This document shows, piece by piece, positions 16,633 to 24,840 of a stretch of DNA of 34,648 nucleotides. Position 1 is the first letter of the stretch. The number at the start of each line of letters is the position of its first letter. The notes beneath the pieces were generated by a model. That model did no database searches, was not told the origin of the DNA, and was given only the letters and a program-made list of their open reading frames with translations. The stretch is taken from assembly GCA_002490635.1 (NCBI GenBank), contig DKUJ01000017.1, positions 50,739 to 85,386 of the forward strand, given 5' to 3'. The stretch is from Porphyromonadaceae bacterium UBA7207. Its GTDB lineage: Bacteria; Bacteroidota; Bacteroidia; Bacteroidales; Muribaculaceae. The position numbers and the translations under genes were made by a program.

Positions 16633-17817
16633 TTAACGCAAGGTGCATTCCTTTGCCATCAGCTGGTTGCGCAGCGGATTGGCATACATCTGCAACATTG
16701 TCTCGAGCATGAAGCCGCGCTCCTCTTCGCTTATGTTTTCCACATCCACCTTTGCGAGCTGGTCTTCGATGTAGCTGTTGAACCGGCGCTGGTCGGCCCC
16801 GGTATATTTCTCTGCATACCGTGCGGTTCCCTCGAGGCGGTCGAAGGCAATATAATTGCAGGGGAATATGCAATATCCGCAATGTATGGAGCGGTCCAGA
16901 ATGTCACATACCTTCCGGGCCACCTGCGAACGGCTTTCGACATGGGCTCCGGCCAACTCGTCGCTGATGCAGTGTCCTATCCGGAAATGCACTCGCCCTT
17001 TGTGGCCCAGCAGTCCTGTTTCCATGCTGAAGAGGTCGTCGCGCTGTGTCTTGTGGTAATCCGGATTGCGGCGCCGCAGCAGGAATTCGCGCACCTTGAG
17101 ATAGTCGTTGGGGTCGTATTCGTAGGAAATGGCCACCGGAGTGATGTTGAGTCTTTCCAGATTGTCTCCCGGGTCGTCGCCACCCGCAAGAGCGAGCATT
17201 TTGACAACGCTCTCCTGGGTGCGGTCGTTGGAATCCTTAGCACGGCCTTCGCGCTGCGCTATCCATACCGACTCATGCATGTTCTCCACAGTGTGGTGTA
17301 TGTATGCCGAGAGATGCCTGGCAGCCTCGAGCGCCTCGCGCACACCGGTGTCGCGCTTGACAATAAAACTGCGGTTCAGCTTCACAAGATCGGTAATCCA
17401 GTCGAAGATGAGCAGGTTGTTGCCTATAGCCACCTGGGTAAGAGGCATATTGTTGCGGATAAAGCACAGGTTGAGGAACGAGGCGTCCAGAACAATGTCG
17501 CGATGGTTGGTGATGAAAGTATAGCTTTTTCCGGGGTCGTAATTATCCAGACCGTCGACGGTGAGGCCATCGGTCGTTTTCGCAACCAGCATCTCCAGGA
17601 ATGGACCCATAACACGCTTCTGGAAGTGCTCCTGCGATTCCACACTTACCAGATTCTCCACAAATGCCGGATAATCCACACCGGGCATGACATAACGTAC
17701 GGCATGCTCGAAGCCCGGCTCTTTGACAAGCTTGCGAATCTTCTCCCTGAACTGATGGTCGTCGTAAGGTCTGATATCGTCGAAGTTCTCGACTGGTAAC
17801 TGTGTATCTGTAGTCAT
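16633..17817 (-). CDS. Glycerolipid acyltransferase-like protein (PlsC/PlsB superfamily)
   Basis: A 394-residue soluble or peripherally bound protein with glycerol-3-phosphate-type acyltransferase motifs. Motif I is represented by TNHRDIVLD (His and Asp in an NHxxxxD-like pattern) and motif III by IAQREGRAKDS (an EGR core); FDWITDLVKLNRSF fits between them. The N-terminus (NFDDIRPYDDHQF) and the C-terminal acidic helix look typical of a Bacteroidetes branch usually annotated as 1-acyl-sn-glycerol-3-phosphate acyltransferase. The acyl acceptor is not proven. I chose ATG 17817, because a promoter -7 element lies at 17850-17857 inside any longer reading from ATG 17871. It is first in a four-gene unit with the phosphoesterase, tex and folK. 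Confidence 0.82.
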   Translation of the reverse strand: MTTDTQLPVENFDDIRPYDDHQFREKIRKLVKEPGFEHAVRYVMPGVDYPAFVENLVSVESQEHFQKRVMGPFLEMLVAKTTDGLTVDGLDNYDPGKSYTFITNHRDIVLDASFLNLCFIRNNMPLTQVAIGNNLLIFDWITDLVKLNRSFIVKRDTGVREALEAARHLSAYIHHTVENMHESVWIAQREGRAKDSNDRTQESVVKMLALAGGDDPGDNLERLNITPVAISYEYDPNDYLKVREFLLRRRNPDYHKTQRDDLFSMETGLLGHKGRVHFRIGHCISDELAGAHVESRSQVARKVCDILDRSIHCGYCIFPCNYIAFDRLEGTARYAEKYTGADQRRFNSYIEDQLAKVDVENISEEERGFMLETMLQMYANPLRNQLMAKECTLR

Positions 17818-17849
17818 GTGAGGTGTGCTTTTGGAGGAGGGTAATGTTG

Positions 17850-17857
17850 CAAAGATA
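17850..17857 (-). promoter_or_regulatory. Bacteroidetes -7 element for the acyltransferase-phosphoesterase-tex-folK unit
   Basis: The minus strand reads TATCTTTGCAAC, matching TAnnTTTG, 32 bases upstream of ATG 17817. The -33 region is weak (a GTTT about 16 bases upstream). It lies just past the stop of the OstA-like gene, so the downstream genes have their own promoter. Confidence 0.65.
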
Positions 17858-17867
17858 ACGAAATTTA

Positions 17868-19688
17868 TCAATTAAACGACACTGCGGCACTGTCGGTTTC
17901 GTCCAATGTAGGATTTTCGGAATCATTTTCGGAATCAGGCTCCACCTGAATCTCGTCGCGTGGCAGCATGAGACGAAGCAGCGCATCCATGCTGCGGGGA
18001 GCATAGCGGATATCCCTCACCGGCCTGTTCTGCATCAGTTGCTCCATGCGCTCGGGAATCACGAATATGTCGTAACGGTCGACGGGGCGTATGCCGTCGA
18101 ACCATTTGAATTTGGGCAAAAAATATATCGAAGGTTTGGCAAGGAATAACGGCGTGGCTGTGCCCGTAGTGGCGGGCCACATCTTGACACGTTCTGTGGT
18201 CTGCCCTTTGAACCATGCCTGCAGAAAGCTGCTCTCGGCATTCACAATCTTGTTGATGGTGGAATCGGCCTCTTCCGGGTAGAGAATGATTTCCACATTC
18301 CCGTTTATGTCGAGTCTGCGCATCTGGCCATCCTCGAAGAACGCCACCATTTCCTTTCCGCTCAGCTGGTTGTAGTGGTCGCCTTCGATATGCTGTGCGG
18401 CAAAGCCGTTGCGCGGCAGTGTGGCGCGCTCCATTGTGCTGTCGTTGAGTTTGATTTCTATCAGTTCCCCGAATATCTGCCTGTCCTCGCTCCACACCAC
18501 CGGATTCACAAACATGCGCAGCATGGTATCCTCCTGGGTGAACTGCATGGAATCGCATATTCCCTGCATGTCGCGGCGAAAGAAACGCACACGTGGATAT
18601 GCCACCGCTGTGTATGTGGTATCCATACGCAGAAATGCTGCCGTGCCGGCCACGGTATCGGCCTCGACATGGACTGTATCTATGTTTCGCCAGGTCTGTA
18701 TGTAGCGGCTGTGGAGATAAAGCGTGTCGGGGCCGGAAAACTCGGTGAGCATGGCATGGCCGGTCACAAAGGAACTGTCGGCCAGTTCGTCGTAGTAGCC
18801 GTAGTCGCCGCTTATCTGCGTGTGCTGTGCCGTATCGGTCAGCTCCATGTTTCCGAAAGCCTCTCCGAATCCCCGGGCACGGTCGTAGAAAATACTGTCG
18901 GCTGTGAGCGTATGCCCCTGGGGGGTTACCACAATGGAGCGGTCGAAGAGAACGGTCACATTGGAATCGGTGCCGTAAACTCCATAACGGGTATATATCG
19001 TACCTCTGGCGTTGACTATGGTACTCGGCGAATACAACTCGGCCACATGGGTGGCGGTGCTGTAGAGAAGGGTGTCGGAGTATATGTCGAGTGTATCGGT
19101 GGCATTGCGCGAATTCAGATGCACCATGCTGTAGAAGCTGGCTTCCTTGGTGGACGGGCTGTATTCGCCTTTTATGGACTTCAGTGTATTGGACGGGTCG
19201 GTGAGCGTTCCTCCGGTCTCGTAGTAGCCGATATCGATGGCAAGATTATAGTAAAATATATCGGTGGTGAGGCACACATCTCCGTTCACGAGCCTTACCT
19301 CCCTGCCCGGGTCGGCATAGAGGACAGCGAGCTGGCTGATGCCGTCGTAGTTAAGTTCATCGGCAGTGACCTCAAGAGTGTCGCCCTGCTCCATGCGCAC
19401 GTTGCGGAAAGCATCCATCGAACCGGTCTCGGCCACATAGTGGGCGCTGTCGCACAGCATGGTCATGCCCCCTTTGGTAAACATGACATTGCCCACCAGC
19501 ACCATGAACGAATCCTCCTCGTTTTTGGTGAGCAGGTCGGCATGTTCCAGAAACACCTTGCCGGAGGCCGACCGGTCGGCCTCCGGAATCTGCGGGCGCA
19601 CCCTGGTGCGCAAAGCCGCTGGCGTCTGCGCCAGAAGCGCCGGAAGCATGGTCAAGCCGGCAATGGCAAAGAACGTGGAGCGCTTCAT
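17868..19688 (-). CDS. OstA/LptA-like periplasmic protein (LPS transport family)
   Basis: A 606-residue exported protein with signal peptide MKRSTFFAIAGLTMLPALLAQ, followed by an OstA/LptA-type beta-jellyroll region. The recurrent theme is a short strand with the pattern D/S-x-A/I-x-Y, as in MLCDSAHYVAETGSMDAFRN, VTADELNYDG and LTADSIFYDRARGFGEAFGN, typical of the OstA N-terminal-like fold that carries LPS across the periplasm. It is far longer than E. coli LptA (about 185 residues) and matches the long OstA-like proteins of Bacteroidetes. The C-terminal third is less clear and ends in a polar, acidic tail. It begins 29 bases after the PpiC-type gene, in one unit, which links outer-membrane chaperoning with LPS delivery. 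Confidence 0.85.
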   Translation of the reverse strand: MKRSTFFAIAGLTMLPALLAQTPAALRTRVRPQIPEADRSASGKVFLEHADLLTKNEEDSFMVLVGNVMFTKGGMTMLCDSAHYVAETGSMDAFRNVRMEQGDTLEVTADELNYDGISQLAVLYADPGREVRLVNGDVCLTTDIFYYNLAIDIGYYETGGTLTDPSNTLKSIKGEYSPSTKEASFYSMVHLNSRNATDTLDIYSDTLLYSTATHVAELYSPSTIVNARGTIYTRYGVYGTDSNVTVLFDRSIVVTPQGHTLTADSIFYDRARGFGEAFGNMELTDTAQHTQISGDYGYYDELADSSFVTGHAMLTEFSGPDTLYLHSRYIQTWRNIDTVHVEADTVAGTAAFLRMDTTYTAVAYPRVRFFRRDMQGICDSMQFTQEDTMLRMFVNPVVWSEDRQIFGELIEIKLNDSTMERATLPRNGFAAQHIEGDHYNQLSGKEMVAFFEDGQMRRLDINGNVEIILYPEEADSTINKIVNAESSFLQAWFKGQTTERVKMWPATTGTATPLFLAKPSIYFLPKFKWFDGIRPVDRYDIFVIPERMEQLMQNRPVRDIRYAPRSMDALLRLMLPRDEIQVEPDSENDSENPTLDETDSAAVSFN

Positions 19689-19717
19689 GGCTTACGATTA
19701 CGGCAGCCGGCGGCCGA

Positions 19718-21082
19718 TCAGTTGTTCTTCAGCCAGCCCTGAAGCTGGAAATCGCAGCCACGCCATCCTTCCTCTATGCGGATATAGGTCTGGTTGATTT
19801 TATCTTTCAGCCATTCGTCGACTATCCTGCTGCTTTCGGCCTGCTCGTACATATCTTTGATGAGCTGGTAGTCGTCGCTGAGAGTAGCCTGATGCGCATC
19901 GAGCCTGCTGGTGAGTTTCACCATCGCCACTATTTCGCGGTCGCGCTTGGGGTCGCGCATGATAAAGGGCTTCGAAATCTCGCCAGGCTGCATTCCGGCC
20001 ACGGCACGGGCTATCTCCTGTGGCAGCTGCGACATCTCGAAACGTGTTGTGCCGGTTTCGGCGTTCACCATCACCCCGTGGCTCAGACGGGTGTCCTTGT
20101 CCTGGCTTACCATGCGTGCGGCATCGTCGAAAGTGAGCCGGTGGCGCTCCACAATGTCGGTGCGCACGGTATCCAGTCGGCCGAGGGCAATTGTGAGATC
20201 ACGTTCGGCCACACGCGGCTTGAGCAGAATGTGGCGTGTGTTTATGCGGTCGCCGCGTTTCTCGATAAGCTGTATTATATGGAAGCCGTATTCGGTTTCC
20301 ACAATCTTGGATACCTTGTTGGGGTCGTTGAGGTTGAAAGCCACGGCAGCGAATTCAGGCACAAGTTGTCCGCGGCCCATAAAGCCCAGCTCTCCGCCAC
20401 GCACACTCGAACCATCCTCGGAATAAAGGATAGCCAATGTCGAGAAGTCCGACTCTCCACGGTTGACACGGTCGGCATAGTCGCGCAGACGGCTTTTCAC
20501 ATCCTCGATTTCCTGGCGTGGGATAGCAGGGTTGAGTGTTATCACCTGCACTTCCACCTGCAGCGGCACGAACGGGATACTGTCGGCAGGGAGCGCGTCG
20601 TAGTAGCGGCGCACCTGGCTGGGAGTCACCTTGAGGTCTTTGGTCAGCGAAGAGCGCACCTGCTGCACCCGCGCGCGGTTACGCATATTGGAGGCGTAAT
20701 ACTCGCGGATTTCCGGGAATGGCTTTCGGAAGTACTGCTCCACCTTTTCACGACTGCCAAGATTGGTAATCAGGAAGTTCATCTGCGCATCGGTCTGCAT
20801 CTGCACCATCGACTCCTGAATTTCCACAGTGTCGAGGTCGGCCTGGTGCAGGAAAAGACGCTCTATGGCCAGCTGCTCGGGAATAACGCAGTAGGGGTCG
20901 CCCTGGATGGGAGTGCGCTCGCTCTGCATATCGGCATATGCCTGCTCGATTTCAGATTTGTAGATAGGTTCATCGCCTATCATCCATGCGACTTCGTCGA
21001 TTACATTGTTGGGAGACGCCGCATAGGCCGCCATTCCAACCGCGATGGTGGCGGCGATATATATCAGATGTTTGAGGTTCAT
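19718..21082 (-). CDS. Periplasmic peptidyl-prolyl isomerase / SurA-like chaperone
   Basis: A 454-residue exported protein with signal peptide MNLKHLIYIAATIAVGMAAYAA. A SurA-type N-terminal helical region follows (AWMIGDEPIYKSEIEQAY; EQLAIERLFLHQADLDT). A parvulin (PpiC) domain then contains FSTLAILYSEDGSSVRGGEL, LGFMGRGQLVPEFAAVAF and ETEYGFHIIQLIEKRGDR, the classic parvulin ending. A second, more degenerate parvulin-like segment begins TRHILLKPRV and continues to GEISKPFIM. Such proteins assist folding of outer-membrane barrels. I set the start at 21082 because a -7 promoter element lies about 50 bases upstream at 21134-21141; the frame stays open to 21316 but that extension has no sensible composition. 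It heads the unit with the OstA-like gene. Confidence 0.9.
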   Translation of the reverse strand: MNLKHLIYIAATIAVGMAAYAASPNNVIDEVAWMIGDEPIYKSEIEQAYADMQSERTPIQGDPYCVIPEQLAIERLFLHQADLDTVEIQESMVQMQTDAQMNFLITNLGSREKVEQYFRKPFPEIREYYASNMRNRARVQQVRSSLTKDLKVTPSQVRRYYDALPADSIPFVPLQVEVQVITLNPAIPRQEIEDVKSRLRDYADRVNRGESDFSTLAILYSEDGSSVRGGELGFMGRGQLVPEFAAVAFNLNDPNKVSKIVETEYGFHIIQLIEKRGDRINTRHILLKPRVAERDLTIALGRLDTVRTDIVERHRLTFDDAARMVSQDKDTRLSHGVMVNAETGTTRFEMSQLPQEIARAVAGMQPGEISKPFIMRDPKRDREIVAMVKLTSRLDAHQATLSDDYQLIKDMYEQAESSRIVDEWLKDKINQTYIRIEEGWRGCDFQLQGWLKNN

Positions 21083-21133
21083 GAGCGATAATGATGAATC
21101 GTAAGCCGAGGCACGCAGGCGCACGGATTTGTG

Positions 21134-21165
21134 CAAAGTTAAGGCTTTTTCCCTATGCCACCCAA
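21134..21165 (-). promoter_or_regulatory. Bacteroidetes-type promoter for the PpiC-OstA unit
   Basis: The minus strand has TAACTTTG (plus 21134-21141) followed by CAC, with TTG (plus 21163-21165) 21 bases upstream. The expected leader is about 45 bases to ATG 21082. Confidence 0.8.
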
Positions 21166-21291
21166 TCTTTAATCTTTTTAAACAATGAGCAGAGGACGGC
21201 AAAAGTCGAGCTTGAAGCGCAAGGAGCCGCGTCACACTGAGAAAATACTGAGGCAAAGCGAGGCCTTTAAGCAGGACATTACATATTTGCT

Positions 21292-21323
21292 TTTGCACGT
21301 ATGGCCTATTCTGCATAACTTTG
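21292..21323 (+). promoter_or_regulatory. Bacteroidetes-type promoter for the LysM gene
   Basis: TTTG at 21292-21295, a 20-base spacer and TAACTTTG at 21316-21323. ATG 21343 is 19 bases further on, so the 5' leader is only about 13 bases. This also excludes the in-frame GTG at 21325 as a likely start. Confidence 0.8.
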
Positions 21324-21342
21324 CGTGTTAAAACTCCAAGAA

Positions 21343-22836
21343 ATGGCTCACATTCTGAAAAAGATAGTCACGGGCGCGCTGCTGTTTGTCTCCCTGGCGG
21401 CAACAGCTCTCGATTTGCCCGTGCGCACCATAAACGGAAGACAGTATTACTACTATGAGGTGCGCAACCGCGAAACTGTCTACGGTCTCAGCAAACGCCT
21501 CGGTGTAACCCGCGAGGAAATCGTGCGCTACAACCCATCGATGGCCGACGGCCTCAAGCGCGGCGCCATACTCTATTTTCCTGTCGATGAATTCTCCGAC
21601 CGCATCCCCGCCGCCGACAGCCTGGCATATCCCGAGCCCGAAGGCAGCGACTCGTACATTTCCTCGATGCCGGACGACATGTTCGCGGAAACCGACACTG
21701 CCGATACAGCCACCACATCCCAGGCCGATTCAACCGGCGTGGAAATCCCGGCCAAAGGACCTCTCGCCGTAGTGTGCATTCCCGGAGGCGAATTCGAAAG
21801 CAAACGCGCGCAGATGGCTCTGGACTTCTACCGCGGTTTTCTCATCGCCGCCGACACCCTTGCCGGTCGTTCAGGCCGTGTGGACGTGCGCGTGGTCGAC
21901 AGCCATAACCCCGGGGCAATCAGCCAGGAGCTTCTCGATTCGGCCAGAGTGGTCATAGGCCCGGAAGATGCCACGGCGCTTGCCGCACTTGCCGGTCGCT
22001 GCCGCGACAGCCACACCTATCTGCTGAACCTTTTCGTTGTGGCCGACACCCTCTATACCGCCAATCCATATGTGATGCAGGCCAACATCCCCGCCGCGGA
22101 CATGTACGACAAGGCCTGCGAAGCCCTCGGGAGCGAGTTCCCCGGCTTCGTGCCCGTTATCCTGCGCAACACCGCCGCACGCAACGAGAAAGACCCGTTC
22201 ACGGCATGTCTGAAACAGCACTTCAGCCAAAAGGGACTGCCTTATGTGGAAATAAACTATGTCGACCGTCTGCAGACAGCCGACCTGGCGGAACTCGACA
22301 CCGAACCCTCGCGGAATTATGTGTTCGTGCCGTCATCGGGAACACTGGCCGAATTCAACAAATTCGCCTATGTGCTTAAAAATTTCCGCGACTCCCGGAT
22401 GATACGGAACAATGCCGACGACACCGGCACTACCGGCCGACGCGCGGAGATATTCGGCTACCCCGACTGGATCGCATTCCGCGGCGACGCCCAGATGCTT
22501 CTGCACCAGCTCGACGCACGAATCTACAGCCGCTTCTTCGACGACTACGACAACTTCAGCAGCCGCACAATCGATTCGGAGTTCATGCGCTGGTTCGGCA
22601 AACCGATGGAGGAAAGCGTGCCCTCGCAAGGTCTGCTGGGCTATGATGCCGGCAGTTACGTACTGCGCAACATCCTCTCCCACAGCGGAGGCTTCGACCC
22701 GCTGTGGCAGGGTGCGTTCCGCGGCATCCAGAGCACATTCCGCTTTGTCCGCCATCCCGGCGGAGGCCTCTACAATACCGGCCTGTACCTTATCCGCTTC
22801 GAGACCGACGGCCGCCTCAGCGCCCGCACACTATGA
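21343..22836 (+). CDS. LysM-domain protein fused to a periplasmic receptor-like (type 1 binding-protein) domain
   Basis: A 497-residue exported protein with a signal peptide (MAHILKKIVTGALLFVSLAA). One LysM domain spans about residues 36-80 (YYEVRNRETVYGLSKRLGVT; REEIVRYNPSM), expected to bind peptidoglycan. An acidic, Ser/Asp/Thr-rich linker (about 85-140) leads to a receptor-like alpha/beta domain with LAVVCIPGGEFESKRAQMAL, DVRVVDSHNPGA, and ARVVIGPEDATALAALAGRC, resembling amino-acid-type periplasmic binding proteins. Similar LysM-receptor fusions are widespread in Bacteroidetes without a fixed function. It overlaps the next gene by 4 bases (ATGA), so it is translationally coupled to an outer-membrane barrel protein. 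A cell-wall-anchored ligand-sensing or envelope-bridging role is plausible but inferred. Confidence 0.85.
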   Translation: MAHILKKIVTGALLFVSLAATALDLPVRTINGRQYYYYEVRNRETVYGLSKRLGVTREEIVRYNPSMADGLKRGAILYFPVDEFSDRIPAADSLAYPEPEGSDSYISSMPDDMFAETDTADTATTSQADSTGVEIPAKGPLAVVCIPGGEFESKRAQMALDFYRGFLIAADTLAGRSGRVDVRVVDSHNPGAISQELLDSARVVIGPEDATALAALAGRCRDSHTYLLNLFVVADTLYTANPYVMQANIPAADMYDKACEALGSEFPGFVPVILRNTAARNEKDPFTACLKQHFSQKGLPYVEINYVDRLQTADLAELDTEPSRNYVFVPSSGTLAEFNKFAYVLKNFRDSRMIRNNADDTGTTGRRAEIFGYPDWIAFRGDAQMLLHQLDARIYSRFFDDYDNFSSRTIDSEFMRWFGKPMEESVPSQGLLGYDAGSYVLRNILSHSGGFDPLWQGAFRGIQSTFRFVRHPGGGLYNTGLYLIRFETDGRLSARTL

Positions 22837-23510
22837 AACGCGCCTTAATCATTCTGACAGCAGCAATGCTCTGCTCCGCCGCCATGGCAGAGACGCACTA
22901 CAAGCCGCACATATCCATGGGCGCACGTGCGGGCGTGGCCATGAGCCGCGTTTCCTTCTCGCCTTCCGTGAAACAGAAATGGAGCACGGGCACAGCCGGC
23001 ACCATCACCTTCCGCTACGCCGAAGAGAAGCTATTCGGCGTAATCGCCGAATTCGGATGGGTGCGCCGCGGCTGGAAAGAGAACTACGAAACAGCACCTT
23101 TCGCCTACGAACGCTCCATAACCTACCTTACCTTGCCGATACTCACCCACATATACTTCGGCAGCCGGCGGTTCAAGACGTTTGTAAATCTGGGGCCATC
23201 GGTATCTGTCATGATCGGCTCGGGAATAAATGCCAACTTCGACTACACCAACCCCGGAAATGTCCCCGACTATCCACGCAACCGACAGACCGAGCAGCTC
23301 GACGCGAAAATCACCGGCACGTTCGACTACGGCATAAACGCCGGCATAGGCTTTGAGTTCTACCTACGGCCCAGGCACTCAATCGTGGCCGAAGCCCGCT
23401 ACTACTTCGGCCTCGGAAACATTTTCCCCTCGTCGAAAGCCGACACCTTCGGAGGTTCGCGCAACATGAGTCTCGAATTCTCCCTGGGCTATAACTTCCG
23501 CCTGAGATAA
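22833..23510 (+). CDS. PorT-family outer-membrane beta-barrel protein
   Basis: A 225-residue exported protein with a signal peptide (MKRALIILTAAMLCSAAMAE) followed by alternating amphipathic strands, as expected for an 8-stranded barrel: ISMGARAGVAMSRVSF, GVIAEFGWVRRGW, SITYLTLPILTHIYFG, FVNLGPSVSVMIGSGI, GINAGIGFEFYL, SIVAEARYYFGLGNIF. It ends in an aromatic/charged strand, SLEFSLGYNFRLR. This matches the porin-like/PorT-type families of Bacteroidetes. True PorT is a T9SS component, but the family is large, so a T9SS role is not shown. The start at 22833 is fixed by the signal peptide and a 4-base overlap with the LysM gene. Confidence 0.85.
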   Translation: MKRALIILTAAMLCSAAMAETHYKPHISMGARAGVAMSRVSFSPSVKQKWSTGTAGTITFRYAEEKLFGVIAEFGWVRRGWKENYETAPFAYERSITYLTLPILTHIYFGSRRFKTFVNLGPSVSVMIGSGINANFDYTNPGNVPDYPRNRQTEQLDAKITGTFDYGINAGIGFEFYLRPRHSIVAEARYYFGLGNIFPSSKADTFGGSRNMSLEFSLGYNFRLR

Positions 23511-23520
23511 CCCGGCACAG

Positions 23521-23553
23521 TTGCACTATTTTAAAATAGTTTTGCTAACTTTG
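23521..23553 (+). promoter_or_regulatory. Bacteroidetes-type promoter for hpt with palindrome in the spacer
   Basis: TTG at 23521-23523, a 22-base spacer and TAACTTTG at 23546-23553, followed by CAC. A perfect 16-base palindrome (ACTATTTTAAAATAGT, 23525-23540) fills most of the spacer and could be a repressor operator. ATG 23579 lies 26 bases downstream of the -7 element. Confidence 0.75.
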
Positions 23554-23578
23554 CACAATTATTTTTCACCTACGCCCG

Positions 23579-24121
23579 ATGAAACAAGTCACCTACGAGG
23601 GCCTTACCTTCGAGCCCTATATATCCAAGAAAGAAATCGACGCCCGCGTGGGCGAACTCGGCAAGGAAATAGTGCGCGACTGCGCCGGTAAAAAGCCTCT
23701 GTTCCTATGTGTGCTGAACGGGGCTTTTGCTTTTGCCGGAGACCTGTTCCGCGCCGCGGAAGAAATCGATGCCGAAATCAGTTTCATACGCCTGCGCAGC
23801 TACGAGGGCACATGCTCGTCGGGAGCAGTAAAGGAAGTGCTCGGCCTGCACGAAGACATAAAGGGGCGCACCGTTATTGTGGTTGAGGATATCGTGGACA
23901 CCGGCAACACCATGTACCGGCTGCTGGAAGACCTCCGCGCACACGAGCCGGCGGAAATAAAGGTGGCCACGCTCCTGTTCAAACCCGACGCTCTGGTCCG
24001 CGACGTGAAAGTGGACTACGTGGGCTTCAGCATACCCACCAAGTTCATAATCGGATACGGACTGGACCTGAACGGACTGGCACGCAACCTCAACGACATA
24101 TACATTCTCAAGGAAGACTGA
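23579..24121 (+). CDS. hpt: Hypoxanthine phosphoribosyltransferase
   Basis: It converts hypoxanthine (and usually guanine) plus PRPP to IMP/GMP in purine salvage, in the cytoplasm. The 180-residue product has the PRPP loop VVEDIVDTGNT (101-111), the early LFLCVLNGAFAFAGDL segment, the flexible-loop region FIRLRSYEGTCSSG and the base-binding KVDYVGFSIPTKFIIGYGLD, all in the usual order and spacing. It has its own promoter at 23521-23553 and is followed 105 bases later by adk, whose upstream gap shows no strong promoter, so the two nucleotide genes may share a transcript. Confidence 0.96.
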   Translation: MKQVTYEGLTFEPYISKKEIDARVGELGKEIVRDCAGKKPLFLCVLNGAFAFAGDLFRAAEEIDAEISFIRLRSYEGTCSSGAVKEVLGLHEDIKGRTVIVVEDIVDTGNTMYRLLEDLRAHEPAEIKVATLLFKPDALVRDVKVDYVGFSIPTKFIIGYGLDLNGLARNLNDIYILKED

Positions 24122-24226
24122 CGCCCCTTGTGCGAACAACCCGGCACAGCTCCGCATTGTATTACTATAAGGAAAATCCACACACAATTACTTTCACAAC
24201 AAACACACTTACTCTCAAAGGTAAAA

Positions 24227-24814
24227 ATGAACATTGTCATTTTCGGCGCGCCCGGCAGCGGCAAAGGGACACAGAGCGAGAAACTCATCGAACACTACGG
24301 ACTGCGACACATATCCACCGGTGAGCTTCTGCGCGACAACATAGCCCACGGCACAAAGCTTGGCAAAGTCGCCGACGTGTACATATCCAACGGCCTGCTG
24401 ATACCTGACGAACTCATGGTCGACGTTCTGGCCGACACCCTGCGCAACGACACCGAACTGATACGACGCGGCGTGATTTTCGACGGCTTCCCACGCACCA
24501 TACCCCAGGCGGAAGCTCTGACAAAGCTTCTCTCCGAACTGGGCACCGAAGTCCATGCCGTGGTAGGTCTCGAAGTCGACGAAGACGAACTCGTGCAGCG
24601 AATGCTCGAACGCGGAAAAGCCTCCGGCCGCTCCGACGACAACATCGAAACCATAAAGAAGCGGCTCGATGTGTACCACAAACAGACCTGCCCGCTCAAA
24701 GAATATTACATCAAGGCCGGCAAGTACCTCCCCATCAAAGGCAACGGTTCCATCGACGACATTTTCGCCGATATCCGCTCCGCACTCAATGCGGCCAACG
24801 CTCCCAGAGCCTAA
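24227..24814 (+). CDS. adk: Adenylate kinase
   Basis: It interconverts ATP + AMP and 2 ADP, setting cytoplasmic adenylate balance. The 195-residue product has the P-loop GAPGSGKGT (7-15), the AMP-binding STGELLRDNI, the family signature DGFPRT (86-91) and the LID region RMLERGKASGRSDDN. The LID is short and lacks the four-Cys zinc site, so this is the short type. ATG 24227 puts the P-loop at the usual distance from the N-terminus; the open frame upstream to 24128 is spurious. It sits between hpt and an acyl-CoA ligase (26-base gap), and the ligase also makes AMP, so adk may help recycle it (inference). Confidence 0.96.
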   Translation: MNIVIFGAPGSGKGTQSEKLIEHYGLRHISTGELLRDNIAHGTKLGKVADVYISNGLLIPDELMVDVLADTLRNDTELIRRGVIFDGFPRTIPQAEALTKLLSELGTEVHAVVGLEVDEDELVQRMLERGKASGRSDDNIETIKKRLDVYHKQTCPLKEYYIKAGKYLPIKGNGSIDDIFADIRSALNAANAPRA

Positions 24815-24840
24815 GCAGAACCCTCTCTCCGCACCAAGCC

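Noticed and set aside
17818..17871. Acyltransferase start at ATG 17871
   Set aside because: A TATCTTTG promoter element at 17850-17857 lies inside this extension, and the extra 18 residues do not resemble family N-termini.
21083..21316. Upstream extension of the PpiC-type protein to 21316 on the minus strand
   Set aside because: It runs through the promoter at 21134-21165 and destroys the signal peptide position; ATG 21082 is preferred.
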